This document shows, piece by piece, positions 31,648-42,300 of a stretch of DNA of 64,000 bases (within the stretch, counting starts at the first letter, position 1; every line of letters begins with the position of its first letter). The translations under genes were made by a program, and so were the position numbers. This stretch comes from Tuctoria greenei (lineage: Eukaryota; Streptophyta; Magnoliopsida; Poales; Poaceae). Below the pieces are notes generated by a model. That model had not been told where the DNA came from. It did not search any database and worked only from the letters and a program-made list of their open reading frames with translations. Where the stretch lies: NCBI GenBank assembly GCA_036927565.1, contig JAYESD010000011.1, positions 96,447,178-96,511,177 on the forward strand. The letters run 5' to 3'.

Positions 31648-32880
31648 AAGTGGCCATACTAAAATTGGACTTCTCCAAAGCTTTTGACACAATTGATCAT
31701 GACCCAATCCTAATGATGCTATCTCTTCTTCGATTTCCAGAGAAATGGATTCCGTGAACACGAAATATCCTCTCCTCAGCTTCATCGAGTGTACTTTTAA
31801 ACGAAGTCCCAGAAAACCCATTCAATTGCAAGAGGTGGGTTCGGCTGGGAGATTCCCTATCACCATTTCTATTTGTCCTCGCTGCAGGTTTTCTACAATG
31901 TATCATCAACAAGGAAGCTCAGCTAGGAGTCTTATCAAGACCTATGAGGGAAGATATGGCAGGAGACTTCCAACAGTCCAATATGCAGATGACACGTTGC
32001 TGGTGCTAAAGGCTTCACAAAAAGAATTATTCTGCCTGAAGGGAATACTTCAATCCTTCTCTCAATCCACAGGCCTAAAGATTGACTATAACAAATCATG
32101 CCTGGGTACCCAACTGCTTGCTGTAGTCTTTGGCTGTCAAGTGCAAAAATTCCCCTTCCCATACTTAGGCTTGTCACTGGGTACGACCAAGCCACGAATC
32201 AGAGACTTTGAAGGTCTGATCATCAAGGTGGACCGAAGACTGTTGGCTACATCTAAATTCCTAAATCAGGCTGATAGACTAGAAATAGTTAATACAGTTC
32301 TTTCATCCATGCCAACATACTGCGCATGCTAAAGGTACCCATGGGGTCCTAGATCAGATTGATAAGGCAAGAAATAATTGTCTATGGAATGGATTTTGAC
32401 AAGAAAAAAGAATGAGACCTATGATAGCTAGGGATACGCACACTAGACCGAAGAAGGAGTTCATACTACCCTAATGGGTAAACACCAAAAAATACACCCT
32501 GCAAAGGCTCTTTCTGGTGGCGTGAGCTTCTAAAACTCAACGATAGGTTCAAAAGCATTTCTTCATGCCTGATTGGACATGGCTCTTCATTGTTATTCTG
32601 GACGGACAAATGGAATAATCACTTGCTCAGCGATAAATTCATTAATCTATTCTTGTACTCGAAAAAGACAGATATTACATGCAAGGATTTCCTTGACCTC
32701 CATGAGATAGAGCAACACTTTGCTTTACCTATATTGCAAAAAGCCTTCTCGGAACTCCAAGGCCTGGAACAGGTTCTGCAAACAGTAAACACTGCCAATC
32801 AAGAGAAAGACCAATGGATATATATATGGGGCTCCAACAAATATTCTTCTAGGAAATACTACAATAGTTCCTTCATGGAC
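31648..32880 (+). pseudogene. LINE B ORF2 fragment 3 (RT palm to linker)
   Basis: LDFSKAFDTIDHDPI block at 31663-31705, catalytic YADD at 31982-31993 (VQYADDTLLV), then the conserved FPYLGLSLG (near 32160). After several frame changes the C-terminal linker (WTDKWN near 32600) follows, up to the start of the zf-RVT region. Interrupted at 32880 by the TRIM. Stops near 31760, 32330 and 32880 confirm decay. Confidence 0.88.
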
Positions 32881-33832
32881 TGTTAGAAATGCGGCCCAAC
32901 CCGCCACGCAGACGGGCCCGTGCCACCAGTCCAGGTCGCAAAGGGCCTGCTACGCAAACAGGCCCAACCGGAGCCCCAACCAAGGTCTAAGGCCACCTCA
33001 ACCCAAAAGCCTAGCCTGATAGGTGAGGTTCCCTCCACCTTATATATTGGGCTCCCCCATCATCAATATCCGATGTGGGATTAAACCTAACGATCTTCCC
33101 CTTCATCACACATCAGGTGGTCCTACTCCGCTTCACACTCGGGTGGACACTACTCCGTCAGCCCGATTTCATGTGGCCCGGGAGATCTCTCCGACGACCC
33201 GATATCCGTGTTGGCCCGAGAGATGTTACAGGTTTCCGACCTGGCTCTGATACCACTTGTTAGAAACGCGGTCAAGCCCATCACGCAGACGGGCCCCTGC
33301 CGCCAGCCTAGGTCACAACGGGTCTGCTACACAAACAGGCCCAACCAGAGCCCCAACCAAGGTCCTGGGCCACCTCAACCCAAAAGACTAGCCTGATAGG
33401 TGAGGTTCCCTCCACCTTATATATTAGACTCTCCCATCATCAATATTCGATGTGGGATTAAACCTAACAATTTCCCCCATCATCACACATCGGGTGGTCC
33501 TATCCTCCTTCACACTCGGATGGACACTACTCCGACAGCCCGATTTCATGTGGCCCGGGAGATCTCTCCGACGGTCCGATATATGTGTGTGACCCAGGAG
33601 ACATTACAGGTTTCCGAGCTAGCTTTGATACCACTTATTAGAAACGCGGCCCAGCCCGTCATGCAGACGGCCCCTACCGCCAGCCCAGGTCGCAACGGGC
33701 CTGCTACGCAAAGATGCCCAACCGGAGCCCCAACCAAGGTCCTGGGCCACCTCAATCCAAAAGACTAGCCTAATAGGCGAGGTATATTGAGCTCCCCCAT
33801 CATCAATATCCGATGTGGGATTAAACCTAACA
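32881..33832 (-). mobile_element. TRIM with three LTRs in tandem
   Basis: A miniature LTR retrotransposon without coding capacity. LTRs lie at 32881-33092 (212 bp), 33258-33469 (212 bp) and 33636-33832 (about 197 bp). Each starts near TGTTAGAAACGCGG and ends near GGGATTAAACCTAACA on the + strand. Two internal regions of about 165 bp separate them. Each ends with CTCTGATACCA or a close variant (33244-33255, 33622-33633), the complement of the tRNA-Met PBS, so the element reads on the - strand. TGGAC (32876-32880) and CGGAC (33833-33837) are a probable 5 bp target duplication. Three LTRs and two internals imply unequal recombination after or during insertion. Confidence 0.85.
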
Positions 33833-34185
33833 CGGACATACGATCTCCACACATATTCGGCAAGCTATGGTCCTCCAAGTGTACTAACAATTTAAAAGTC
33901 TTTGCCTGGTTGCTTCTAATGGGAATATTAAACACAAGAAACATACTCAGAAGGAAAGGAAAAGCGATATTGAATAATGATTATAGTTTCCCCCAGTGTA
34001 CGAGACTATGGGAAGAAACGACAATGCATCTTTTCTGTAAATGCAACTTTGCGAAGAGCTGTTGGGACAACATTGGCATCCATTGGGAGACGGCTATAGA
34101 CTTCTTCTCCATGATGCAAAGAGGGCAGAGAACCTTTGCTAATACCTTCCTCATAGAGTTCATCGTAGCGGCTTGGAGCATCTAG
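33833..34185 (+). pseudogene. LINE B ORF2 fragment 4 (zf-RVT domain)
   Basis: Completes the domain interrupted at 32880. It contains the KVFAWLLLMG helix (33896-33925), a long basic loop, and the C/H ligands of the zf-RVT fold (CTRLWEETTMHLFCKC, 33999-34046). It ends at TAG 34183. Confidence 0.85.
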
Positions 34186-34466
34186 AAAACTCATCATGAC
34201 CACACTTTTGCTGGCCCGATCGACCCCTAATCTCTCTAGATGGAAAGCTCTTTTCAAAAAAGAATGTAAGCTTCATATGTGTATAGGCTTTCCCATGAAC
34301 GCAAGGTCCTTTTTCAGGAATGGCTACTAGCCATTTCCTAGTCTGTCCGACTGTTGTCTTAGACAATCACTCTCGAGGGCTGGGATAGTACCATACTTGT
34401 AATCATTATTCTTTAATGAAATCACAATAGTAGGAACTCCCTTCTGCTTCTTCCATTAGAAAAAAT
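34186..34466 (+). other. LINE B 3' UTR and A-rich tail
   Basis: Non-coding; ends in CATTAGAAAAAATC around 34455-34468. No clear duplication of the insertion site is seen at the 5' end. Confidence 0.6.
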
Positions 34467-35498
34467 CTACTATTAAAAATTAAGAAGTTCTCATCTTCCA
34501 ATTTTTGTATTACGAATCTTTTTGAAATGTCCTATGTGTTAGGCATTAAGATACACTAAGAAATGTATAAGGGGTATTAAGTTTATCGCAAAAGGCATAC
34601 TTAAGGAGCGTACTTGGAAAGTACATGCATGAAAATAAATTTTCGTCCACTCTAATGAGTCAATGTTGGTAAGTATAGAACCAATGAGATCGATCTAAGA
34701 AGAATCAGTTTCAAAGCTTCTTACTGCCACAAGTTTTAAGTTTTGCTTAATTCATAAGTTATCTTAACAAAGTTTAAGTATTGTATTGATTTTGATAGAA
34801 GTAAGTCCAAATCAGATGACTGGATTGGTAATAAGTATTGCATTTTTACAAGTCTCAAGGTCTCATGATAAGTTAAGTATAAGAATAAGACATTGGGACA
34901 ATGACTTAATAAGACTTAGTATCCGCCAGATGTGTAGTAAATCCACATCATTAATCAACACTAGTAGATTGGAGCTTTATTGTCGAAAAGTTCCTAACTT
35001 TGGGTAACTGCATCATGTGTGATGCATACCAAATATATATTGTAAATAAGGCCACCGAGCAGTAAGTAAATCCAAATTCTAGTGGTTGACAGGGTTAAAC
35101 CATTTTTCATACTTTAGAGACAACAAGCCATATGTGATGTCAAACATATTGACATAAGTTATGTGTTTCAAAGGAGTAAATCCAGCATCATATTAAGTAA
35201 TGAATATTGATCAAATAAGTATTAAGGCGGATGTTTGCGCATCCACTTACAAAAAGACTTCCACCGAATGTGTTCATTGAACAAATAATGCGTTTTGATT
35301 TAAGTAAGATCCTACAATTTTCTAGATACTAAAGGGTCAAAACTAAGTATAAGGTCATTTCTAAGTGTAAGATGCATTGTGGTCTTCAAGTCAAGCAGTA
35401 CGTAAATGGTTTCTTTGATGCGTCGTGCTCTATATGTCGAGCATGTGGAAAATTTATTATTATGTAAGTTAGTTTTAAGCCGAGTTTAACGAGGAGAA
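34467..35498 (+). other. AT-rich, probably the decayed interior of a Copia element
   Basis: About 1 kb without a recognisable protein domain. It ends in a purine stretch (AACGAGGAGAA, 35488-35498) directly before the LTR at 35499, which looks like a polypurine tract. That suggests this is the 3' interior of the element owning the LTR. A matching 5' LTR is not seen. Confidence 0.4.
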
Positions 35499-35983
35499 TG
35501 TTAGAATGTGTACACAGATTAAACATATTAAACATATGTCTAACTAAAGAGACACAACCCGATGAATGGTCATATGTCCCTGGTTGGGGGACACAACCAT
35601 TCCCAAAGCTTAGAAGGCCTCCTCTCGCGTCCCATGGGTAAGTATAAATATGTGGGGGGTGTACTCGTTTGAGTAAAGGAGATGATTTGCATCCAAATAC
35701 CCACATACACTAAGTATCTGATCAAATCAATTGGGAAAGTGAGGGGAAGGTTCCTCCCATGTTCTTCATCATCTTTGCAAGGTCTTCTTCTTGCGCCCTC
35801 GCCTTCATGACTTGATGGTTGCAACATCAATTTCAAGCACTAAGAAGGAGAAGGTTATGTTTTTTCTAATGCAAGATAAGCACTTGATGTTGGTGTTTGT
35901 ATACGGATTTGTTCTTGTCTCTATTAACTCGAATTGATTTGAGTGGCTAATTTGGATTCCTGTTTGGTTTATGATTTCTAACA
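35499..35983 (+). repeat. Copia-type LTR (probable 3' LTR)
   Basis: 485 bp, TGTTAGAATGTG to TTTCTAACA (6 bp terminal inverted repeat TGTTAG/CTAACA). Preceded by a purine tract, with a TATA box TATAAATA at about 35644. An imperfect hairpin (GAATGGT 35564-35570 with ACCATTC 35596-35602, and TGTCCC with GGGACA inside) sits about 40 bp before the TATA box. Flanking 5-mers (GAGAA, CAATG) do not match, as expected for one end of a longer element. Confidence 0.7.
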
Positions 35984-36468
35984 CAATGTTCAACTTTTTG
36001 TTTATGTTACGTAGCCAATCGTCCGCTGATAGGGGATCTTCATCACTTTCATCGAACACGGGCGGTCGAAGCCTCATGACTTTGTCATCTTGGATGCTGG
36101 AGGCATTTTTGGGCCTCGTGATCCTTGTACAGCTTGTGCCATGGTTTGAAACAACTGGGTCTAAACAACCATAACATCTGCTAGGGTTGCTGGTGGGGGT
36201 TGAATCTCCTCCTCGGCTTGAGCCACAATTTCTTCCCGATCGACTTCTTTGAGTTCCTTCTGAGGATCTTGTGGTTCCATCTGGTTGCTGGCCACTGCAA
36301 ACGCAGCTCCTGTGCCTGGTTCTGGCCATGTCTGCCCATTCCACGGCCTCCCGGGGCTGCTCTGCCTCTTAGGGCTTGTGCGATGGTAGCAGGGTCGACT
36401 GCTATTGGGGCAACCTGTTCAGTTTGTTCGCGGCGCACCTGGACACAGGCTGATTTTTTGGTGCCATA
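35984..36468 (-). pseudogene. Gypsy relic gag, N-terminal part
   Basis: ATG on the - strand at about 36468 opens a short reading (MAPKNQ) that changes frame twice. The gag signature LRPPVFDESDEDPLSADDWL lies at about 36000-36060, equivalent to the start of the capsid domain in Gypsy-1 and Gypsy-2. It is cut right after this block by the Copia LTR at 35983. Confidence 0.65.
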
Positions 36469-37065
36469 CTGCAGTTTTTGGGAAGGGAGGAGGGATAGCG
36501 CTTTAATTCTGTGAGTAATCTTAGTGGTTAGGTATGTTCTCTCGTCACATGTGCATATACACAGACATTTGGCGTAATTATAGCTGCCTTTGTCTGAAGG
36601 CTATAGTATATTATTACTATTATCTTTATTTGTTGTTATCATCTTATTATATTAATTTTATTATTGTTATATTTGCTCTCTTTTCTTTGCAATGTTTGGA
36701 TAACACCCAGTAATCACACCATCCATTACAAGAGTACAAGCATGCATGATACAACGCTCGTCACCTTCACAACGACTCACACGTACTACACAAGACTCCT
36801 GCTAACACAACTACTAGCATGGATCACACACAGACCTAAGACATCATGGTAACTCTAGACTCACAAGTTGCTGAGCTACAAAGGTATGCTACTCCTCCAT
36901 GCCGTGATCCTGATGCCACTCCAGTTCTAGGTCTAACCTGTCGTGAACCAGTGAAAAGGGGAAGGAGCTCAGACCTTCCTGGTCAACTCATGTAGGCTCT
37001 CCTACTGGCCTGGTGCTGCTAGCGGCGTCCTCGAGAACCTCAACGCTGATGTCTTGGCCATCTCC
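36469..37065 (-). other. Spacer between leader ORF and gag of the gypsy relic
   Basis: AT-rich, with a TTATTATTA-like stretch (36605-36670). Nothing coding is recognised. The equivalent spacer in Gypsy-1 (8015-8262) is shorter. Confidence 0.4.
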
Positions 37066-37715
37066 CTAGGGTGGCTCCTTGACTGGGTCGTCATCCACTG
37101 GGTCGTCCATGTCATCATGACTGGCAGTGTCGTCATCTCCGCCGGAGCCACTGTCTTTGCTGGTCTCCACACCGGTGCACTGCAGTTGTAGCAGTCTCAA
37201 GTACTTGCCATGGCCGAATCGTCCTGCACCTCTAGCCATCGTGGCTCGGACAGAAGGAGTGAGGTCTGATGCTCTTGGTAAACATAGACTACCTGTGTGA
37301 GGAACTAAAAGAGTGCTCTTACGAGCGTGATCCGAACGAGCGCTCCTCTGCGGCGAGAGCCTGCCTTGTAGTGGAAGTCCAACTCCCTTATGTGCTTCGT
37401 GGTCCTCTGTGCCAGCTTCCTTAGGATTGGCTTTGTAGTCTTCTTGGCACATGCTGTCTCTGCACGCACCTCCTCCCACTCAGCCTGTAGCGCCTCTGCT
37501 CGGTCCTGGGACTCTCTCAAGATGTTTGACTCAGCCCTCCGAGCAGTGACAATGGTCTTGCGGTAACAGTCAAGAAACTGTAGGTACGTAGCTGTCTCTG
37601 CAAAGGTGTGGCCTGTTACTGTCCTTGTCGGACCCTTCAGTGTACCCAACCTATGCCTCCATACTGAGTGCTCCTGAAGTGTGCCTGAGAAGTAAGACCG
37701 ATCGCAGCGGCACAT
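37066..37715 (-). pseudogene. Gypsy relic leader ORF, C-terminal part
   Basis: Two overlapping frames on the - strand give a helical, charged stretch (RRAESNILRESQDRAEALQA, about 37475-37535) followed by an acidic C-terminus (many Asp, about 37066-37140). This is the same plan as the Gypsy-1 leader ORF (helix, then acidic tail) at the same place before gag. The N-terminal part appears at about 38940-39235, beyond an insertion. Function unknown. Confidence 0.45.
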
Positions 37716-37724
37716 GTAAAAAGG

Positions 37725-38905
37725 CCGCTATGCCCGTTTTAGCGGTGGAAGGAGCCGCAGCGGGGAACTCTATAGCCACCGCTATACTCCAGATTGCTAC
37801 AGAACATCTTCAAAACTAGCGATCTCCTGTAGCGATCTCTAAAATGCCAGCTCGGATCGGTGGTTGGCTTCGCGCTCGACGGGGAGCCTCGGGCACGACG
37901 GAGCGCGGCAAGGGACTGCGGTGCAGGGGACGTTGAGAAGTTGCAGCACGCCAACGCCAGACCTGTTCGTCTCATGCGCGGAGCAGGCCCGCGCGGCGAC
38001 GCGAAAGCTCGAGGGGCAGCAAGGTGGAAAGGCGGAGAGGAAGAGCGGGAGACGCACTGACCTGTGAGGTTCGTCACTTCATTGCTGGTGCTGCTGCTGC
38101 GGGAGTCCGTATCCTGCGATTATGCTGGTGAGGAGCGCCTCCACGCCGATCCTTGGCGCGCTCCACCTGTCCGGCTGCCACTCGCCGGCGGTCTCCTCCC
38201 CAACCGTCCACTTCCCGGAGTCATCGGCATCCGCGTACCACCTGCCGGCCATCTCCTGCCATCTGTACGGGTCCGGCTCTGGCGGCGGCTCCGACCACGA
38301 GCGTTTGCGCGGCCACGGCGCGGGCGGCATGTGCCACACCAGCTCGAAGGGGGAACCTCGACTCTCTCGCTGGCCGCGGGGACGACCACCACCTCCTCCC
38401 GCCGTCCGGTAAGCGCGCCCGGCCGGCGCCGCTCGAGACGATCCAGTCGTTCACGAATCGCAACACCTCCACCGACGAGGAGGGCGCCTACGCGGAGGGG
38501 CGGCGGGATTGGCGAGGCGGGGAGGCGGAGAGGAAGAGTGGCGCCCGGAATGTTCCGGAATGCCTGAAGTGTTCCGGGGCATTGAAGAGATAAGTGAAAT
38601 AAGAGAGAAAAGAAAAAGGAAAAAGAGCAAAAAAATATAGAAAATAAGGGAAAATAAATAAAAGAGAAAAAATAAAATAAAAAAGATGAAAAGGAAAACG
38701 AATAATAAGTATAAGGATGAAATAGAGAAGAATAAAAAACAAGAGGTAATTGTATGATATATTATAAAATAGATGATAGTTGTTATAGAGGTGGAATATA
38801 GAGGTGAACGAGCGTTGCTAACGAAACTGTAAAGAAGAGAATCTTTTAGAGATGATTGTATAGAGGTGGAATATAGAGGTGAACCACCGCGAGTAGTCTA
38901 ACGTA
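37725..38905. mobile_element. Probable TIR element carrying a captured gene fragment
   Basis: This GC-rich segment interrupts the relic leader ORF. Its ends look inversely related: around 37735-37845 (GCGGTGG, CTCTATAGCCACCGCTATAC, GATCTCTAAAAT) and, on the complement of 38780-38905, GCGGTGG, CTCTATATTCCACCTCTATAC and ATCTCTAAAAG in the same order. The right side has two copies of TAGAGGTGGAATATAGAGGT (38788 and 38862). Inside are a coding-like fragment and an A/G-rich tract (38580-38740). A Mutator- or hAT-type element with captured host DNA is the best reading; exact ends and target duplication are not resolved. Confidence 0.4.
38122..38560 (+). pseudogene. Captured gene fragment, N-terminus of a TPR-like superfamily protein (tentative)
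   Basis: From ATG 38122 the reading MLVRSASTPILGALH is followed by a Ser/His-rich segment. After a frameshift near 38350 it continues with GNLDSLAGRGDDHH and PLETIQSFTNRNTSTDEEG (to about 38490). The order of 'LRS-STPILG', 'NL--LAGR' and 'SF--R----DEE' matches what I remember of the N-termini of a plant family annotated as TPR-like superfamily proteins. The TPR region itself is missing, and the sequence runs into purine-rich DNA after 38580. Not functional as it stands. Confidence 0.4.
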
Positions 38906-39380
38906 TGGTCGAGAGCCGAGACGTCTCCAAAAGTAAATCGCTCAAAGCTTGAAGTGCCTCTCGTGCCACTGCCTGGATGGAGTCCTCGAAGCAAACTCCA
39001 ACAAAATTCTGCTAGGCTGAGGTAGACCTGTGCTAAGCAGACCCGTGCCTCGCAACAGTGGCTTATGTCCTCCTCGTACTCCCTCTAATGGTACTGGGGA
39101 GCAACAGCGTAGCGGAATGCTGAAAGGGTGCATAACAATAGTCGGGGAAAGTCAAGCACCTCCAAGAAAGATCCAACTGTCCATCCATCTCCATCCAGCT
39201 ACCGAGACAGGAAAGTCAGAGCACAACTAAAAGTAGTAAAATAGTCTTTTAAATAAGAACAAAATAGGGTAAGGTTATGAAAAGAGACAGAGAGAGAAAG
39301 AGTTACTTTCAACAATAGTTTGTAGCCTCCAACACACATGCAATCGTCCAGTCCTAGGGTTCCGTCCCATGCCAAAATAT
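38906..39380 (-). pseudogene. Gypsy relic leader and N-terminal part of its leader ORF
   Basis: On the - strand the PBS-like site is followed by a T/C-rich leader ending in TTTCCTGTCTCGGTAG (about 39200-39215), closely like the end of the Gypsy-1 leader (7118-7136). A poorly preserved reading with a helical SIQAVAREALQ block (about 38950-38990) follows. The H3-like peptide of Gypsy-1 is not recognisable here. Confidence 0.4.
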
Positions 39381-39394
39381 GGCTCTCATACTAA
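39381..39394 (-). promoter_or_regulatory. PBS-like site of the gypsy relic (degenerate)
   Basis: GGCTCTCATACTAA, two changes from the GGCTCTGATACCAA arrangement of an initiator-tRNA-Met PBS, two bases from the presumed LTR end TATCAGGACCCC at 39397. Confidence 0.6.
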
Positions 39395-39396
39395 TC

Positions 39397-42300
39397 TATC
39401 AGGACCCCTTTCATGGGAGTCCACTTTGCGTCCTTGTACTAATTCCTAGATCAGTAGTTGGCAAAAATAACGGAAAGGATAGAGTCCCATACATGATTAT
39501 TTATGAAAACACCATTACGGTATTATAGTATCATGTGTTAGAGTACAATCCATGTTACTCAACAGGTCACTTATTACATAAATAGCAAAACATGGATGCA
39601 ACATGATTCCATTCTCGCAGGCAGCCTTGCGCGCAGGTCGAAACCCTACTTGTAATCTTCATGCGTCTCCTGGTATTTATCCTCCTCTGGGGGCAATGTA
39701 GAAAGCAAGAGTGAGTACTTAAGGTACTCTGCAAGCCTTAACACTACTCAAGGGTATGTATCTTTATGCATGAGGCTTTAGCAAGGCAGAAGGCCATATG
39801 ACTTAGTTTTGCGGAAAAACATTTTTATGCATGGCTCCTTTTCAAATACTATGTAAATCGAGGGAGAAGCATTTGAATGAGTATTAGTTGGTAAGCTATG
39901 GGGAGGATGCAATCTATACCACCAGTTCCCTCACTTTTAGACGAGTCCTTGGACCAACGGTCTGCTGACTCATTGCACACAGCCAACACTTTCCAAAACT
40001 CGACAACCACTGCCACTCACACATGTCAAGGAGTTATAAGACTAATCAGTTAGAGCCCACTCATAGCGTGTCAAGATTGTGACAACAGCTATTCAGATAG
40101 ATTAAGACTCTGCAAAGTTTGTTCATTTTATCCGCATGCAATGCACACTGAGCTAGGGTATAACTTGATGTTCATGAATCTTTGTCTAGTAACCTCCACA
40201 ATAACACCTTGGCCTGACCAATGGCTTTTCGGGTGTTCACTACCCATCCAGACCACAGATCTAATGATCATGCCATTTCCTAGCCCATTGTGCCCTCCAT
40301 GGCTCCTCCAAGTGCCCCATGTGGTAGACTACCAGAAACGTAGAGCGAGTTGTATGTAAGCACTATGATGAGGTCCAATGAACCGGTCCTTATATTGGTG
40401 AGGCAGCTCCGAATAGTTCGGATCACACAATATCGGACTATTACTGAGCCCACTTTGCATGAGTTGGTTATTTACGCCACAACCCTTCACCTTGCACTAC
40501 CTCGACCGCCCAACCTCTTCTCGCCACACAATTCATTAATTTCCCAGCCCACATCCTAACTCACACCGACAAATACATTTTAGCATAGTTCACGAATTAT
40601 GTGTACATCATGTGGTTTTTCACAATGCGAACATTGCTTGGGTTTTCTAAGCATATAGCTAATCAAGGATCTGCTCTAATCACCCTTATGGTGAGAGAGC
40701 TAACTTTTGGCTGACAAGGGGGATGTGTAATTCAAAGTCAAGGGTCGTCTGTAGTGGTCACATCCTAGACAGTGAGTCAATATGATGCATTCCGATATTG
40801 TTCATGAAGAATAAGTAATGAACATCAACATTAACTATTGTATTTCCTACATAATGTTACCACCACATTTCAATTGGGTATATCTACACCAAAGTTTTAA
40901 AATACCACTCAGTCATGCATGTTAAAAGTAGGCCATGGGAGCATAGCGAAAACATTGTTTCAACATGATCGAGGAAGTTAGAGCTTGCCTTTAAACTTCT
41001 CGGGTGATCCCTCCTCGAAGTCAGGGTCTTCCGGGTCCTCCTTTAAGTTCTCGAGTGCTACAGTACATACTTAACATTTTAATACCATAGCAAAGAAAAT
41101 CATTCAAACGGAACTAACACTTTCAAATTTGTGTTAAGTTGAGTTTCAGGAGTTGAATAGAGTAAGCTTTTATCTCTTTTTACTTAATCTAATTTTAGTG
41201 ATTTATTCTATTTATGTGAGGCTTGAATAGTTGGTTTATTATCTTGTAGACTTGACGGAGTCTGGCTACCAAGGTATCCAAGGTAGATGCTTGGTCTAGC
41301 CGATCCCAGGTTAGCAAGATTGGGCAAGCCCGGGTCCCATCGGCGAAACCTCCCCTCGGCCCAGGCGGTCATAAGAACGAGCTTGCCGACCCCAGCTCAA
41401 CGAGACTCTATACCCGTCCAGCTGAGTCCCAACCATATGGGTCGGGATCACGCCAACCAGGTCTCCACATGGAGACCATGCCAATTCCACTACCACCCCT
41501 CTACACGTCATGCCCGCTCCAACCGTGGACGACACGCCTGCCCGGGTACCAAGGTGCGGATAGGGGCTTGAAGTGACCGAACAGAGAAGGCAAGGCGCCT
41601 GCAACCACCATACGACATGGCCCGAGGAGCATAGGGGATAGGAACAAATCATTACCCCCCCTCCCCCCACCGCCTCCAATTTGAGGAAAGCGGGAAGTAG
41701 GTTGAAGGGTGAGGGTCTGCCTTCACCTATAAGGAAGGCCCAAAGTCGTCCTGCGAAAAAACAATGAAGAAGACAACCACGAAAGAGGGGCTTCATCCCC
41801 TCTACGAGAACACTAGAACCTCTTCTGATACATGTAATCCTCCACCATTCATAATGAGAAGAAGAGATCCCCATATTGGACGTAGGACACCTTGTCCAAA
41901 CCAGTTTACATCCATTGTTTCTAGCTGTTAGGCCGCCTTGAGGAAGAACGCGTGGTATAAACATTACTAGTCAGCAATAGATACGCCGACAACACTTTCC
42001 TTACCTTGTTTTGGGGTGCTTTGACTACCATTAGCTTTTAATAGTCCCGTAGTATTTTTTGGAATTTTTTGTAAAGGGAAATGTATTTTCTAAGTTTTTG
42101 CATACACTCTTGGGTGTATCCATTATTTTTCGAACACCGCTGTGGCTGACAAGGAGCTAGTGATCGTTGGGCCACTTCGCCGTGGACCATGGACTCATTC
42201 CACATGCCCACCGGGTCACTAGTCTATGTGGACCAAGCCCACCTAGGCTCGAGCGAGGGGGCAAAGCTGGCATGGCGCCTGTGCGGCTGTGTGGAGTCCA

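Larger units (their letters stand above)
17997..34466 (+). mobile_element. L1-type LINE 'B', 5'-truncated, split by three nested insertions
   Basis: A second LINE, related to but distinct from LINE A. It starts in mid-ORF2, after the endonuclease domain, which is typical of incomplete reverse transcription. Pieces are 17997-18545, 30646-31160, 31648-32880 and 33833-34466. Each junction is flanked by a 5 bp duplication of the LINE sequence, and the ORF2 reading is continuous when the inserts are removed. The 3' end is an A-rich tail near 34460. Dead copy with several stops. Confidence 0.88.

Noticed and set aside
34786..35007. Small ORF in the AT-rich segment before the Copia LTR
   Set aside because: No similarity to any Copia domain, and low complexity; the segment is treated as decayed interior.
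41311..41964. A 217-codon - strand frame suggesting a host gene
   Set aside because: It lies wholly inside LTR-like repeat sequence, shows no domain, and its composition explains the lack of stops.
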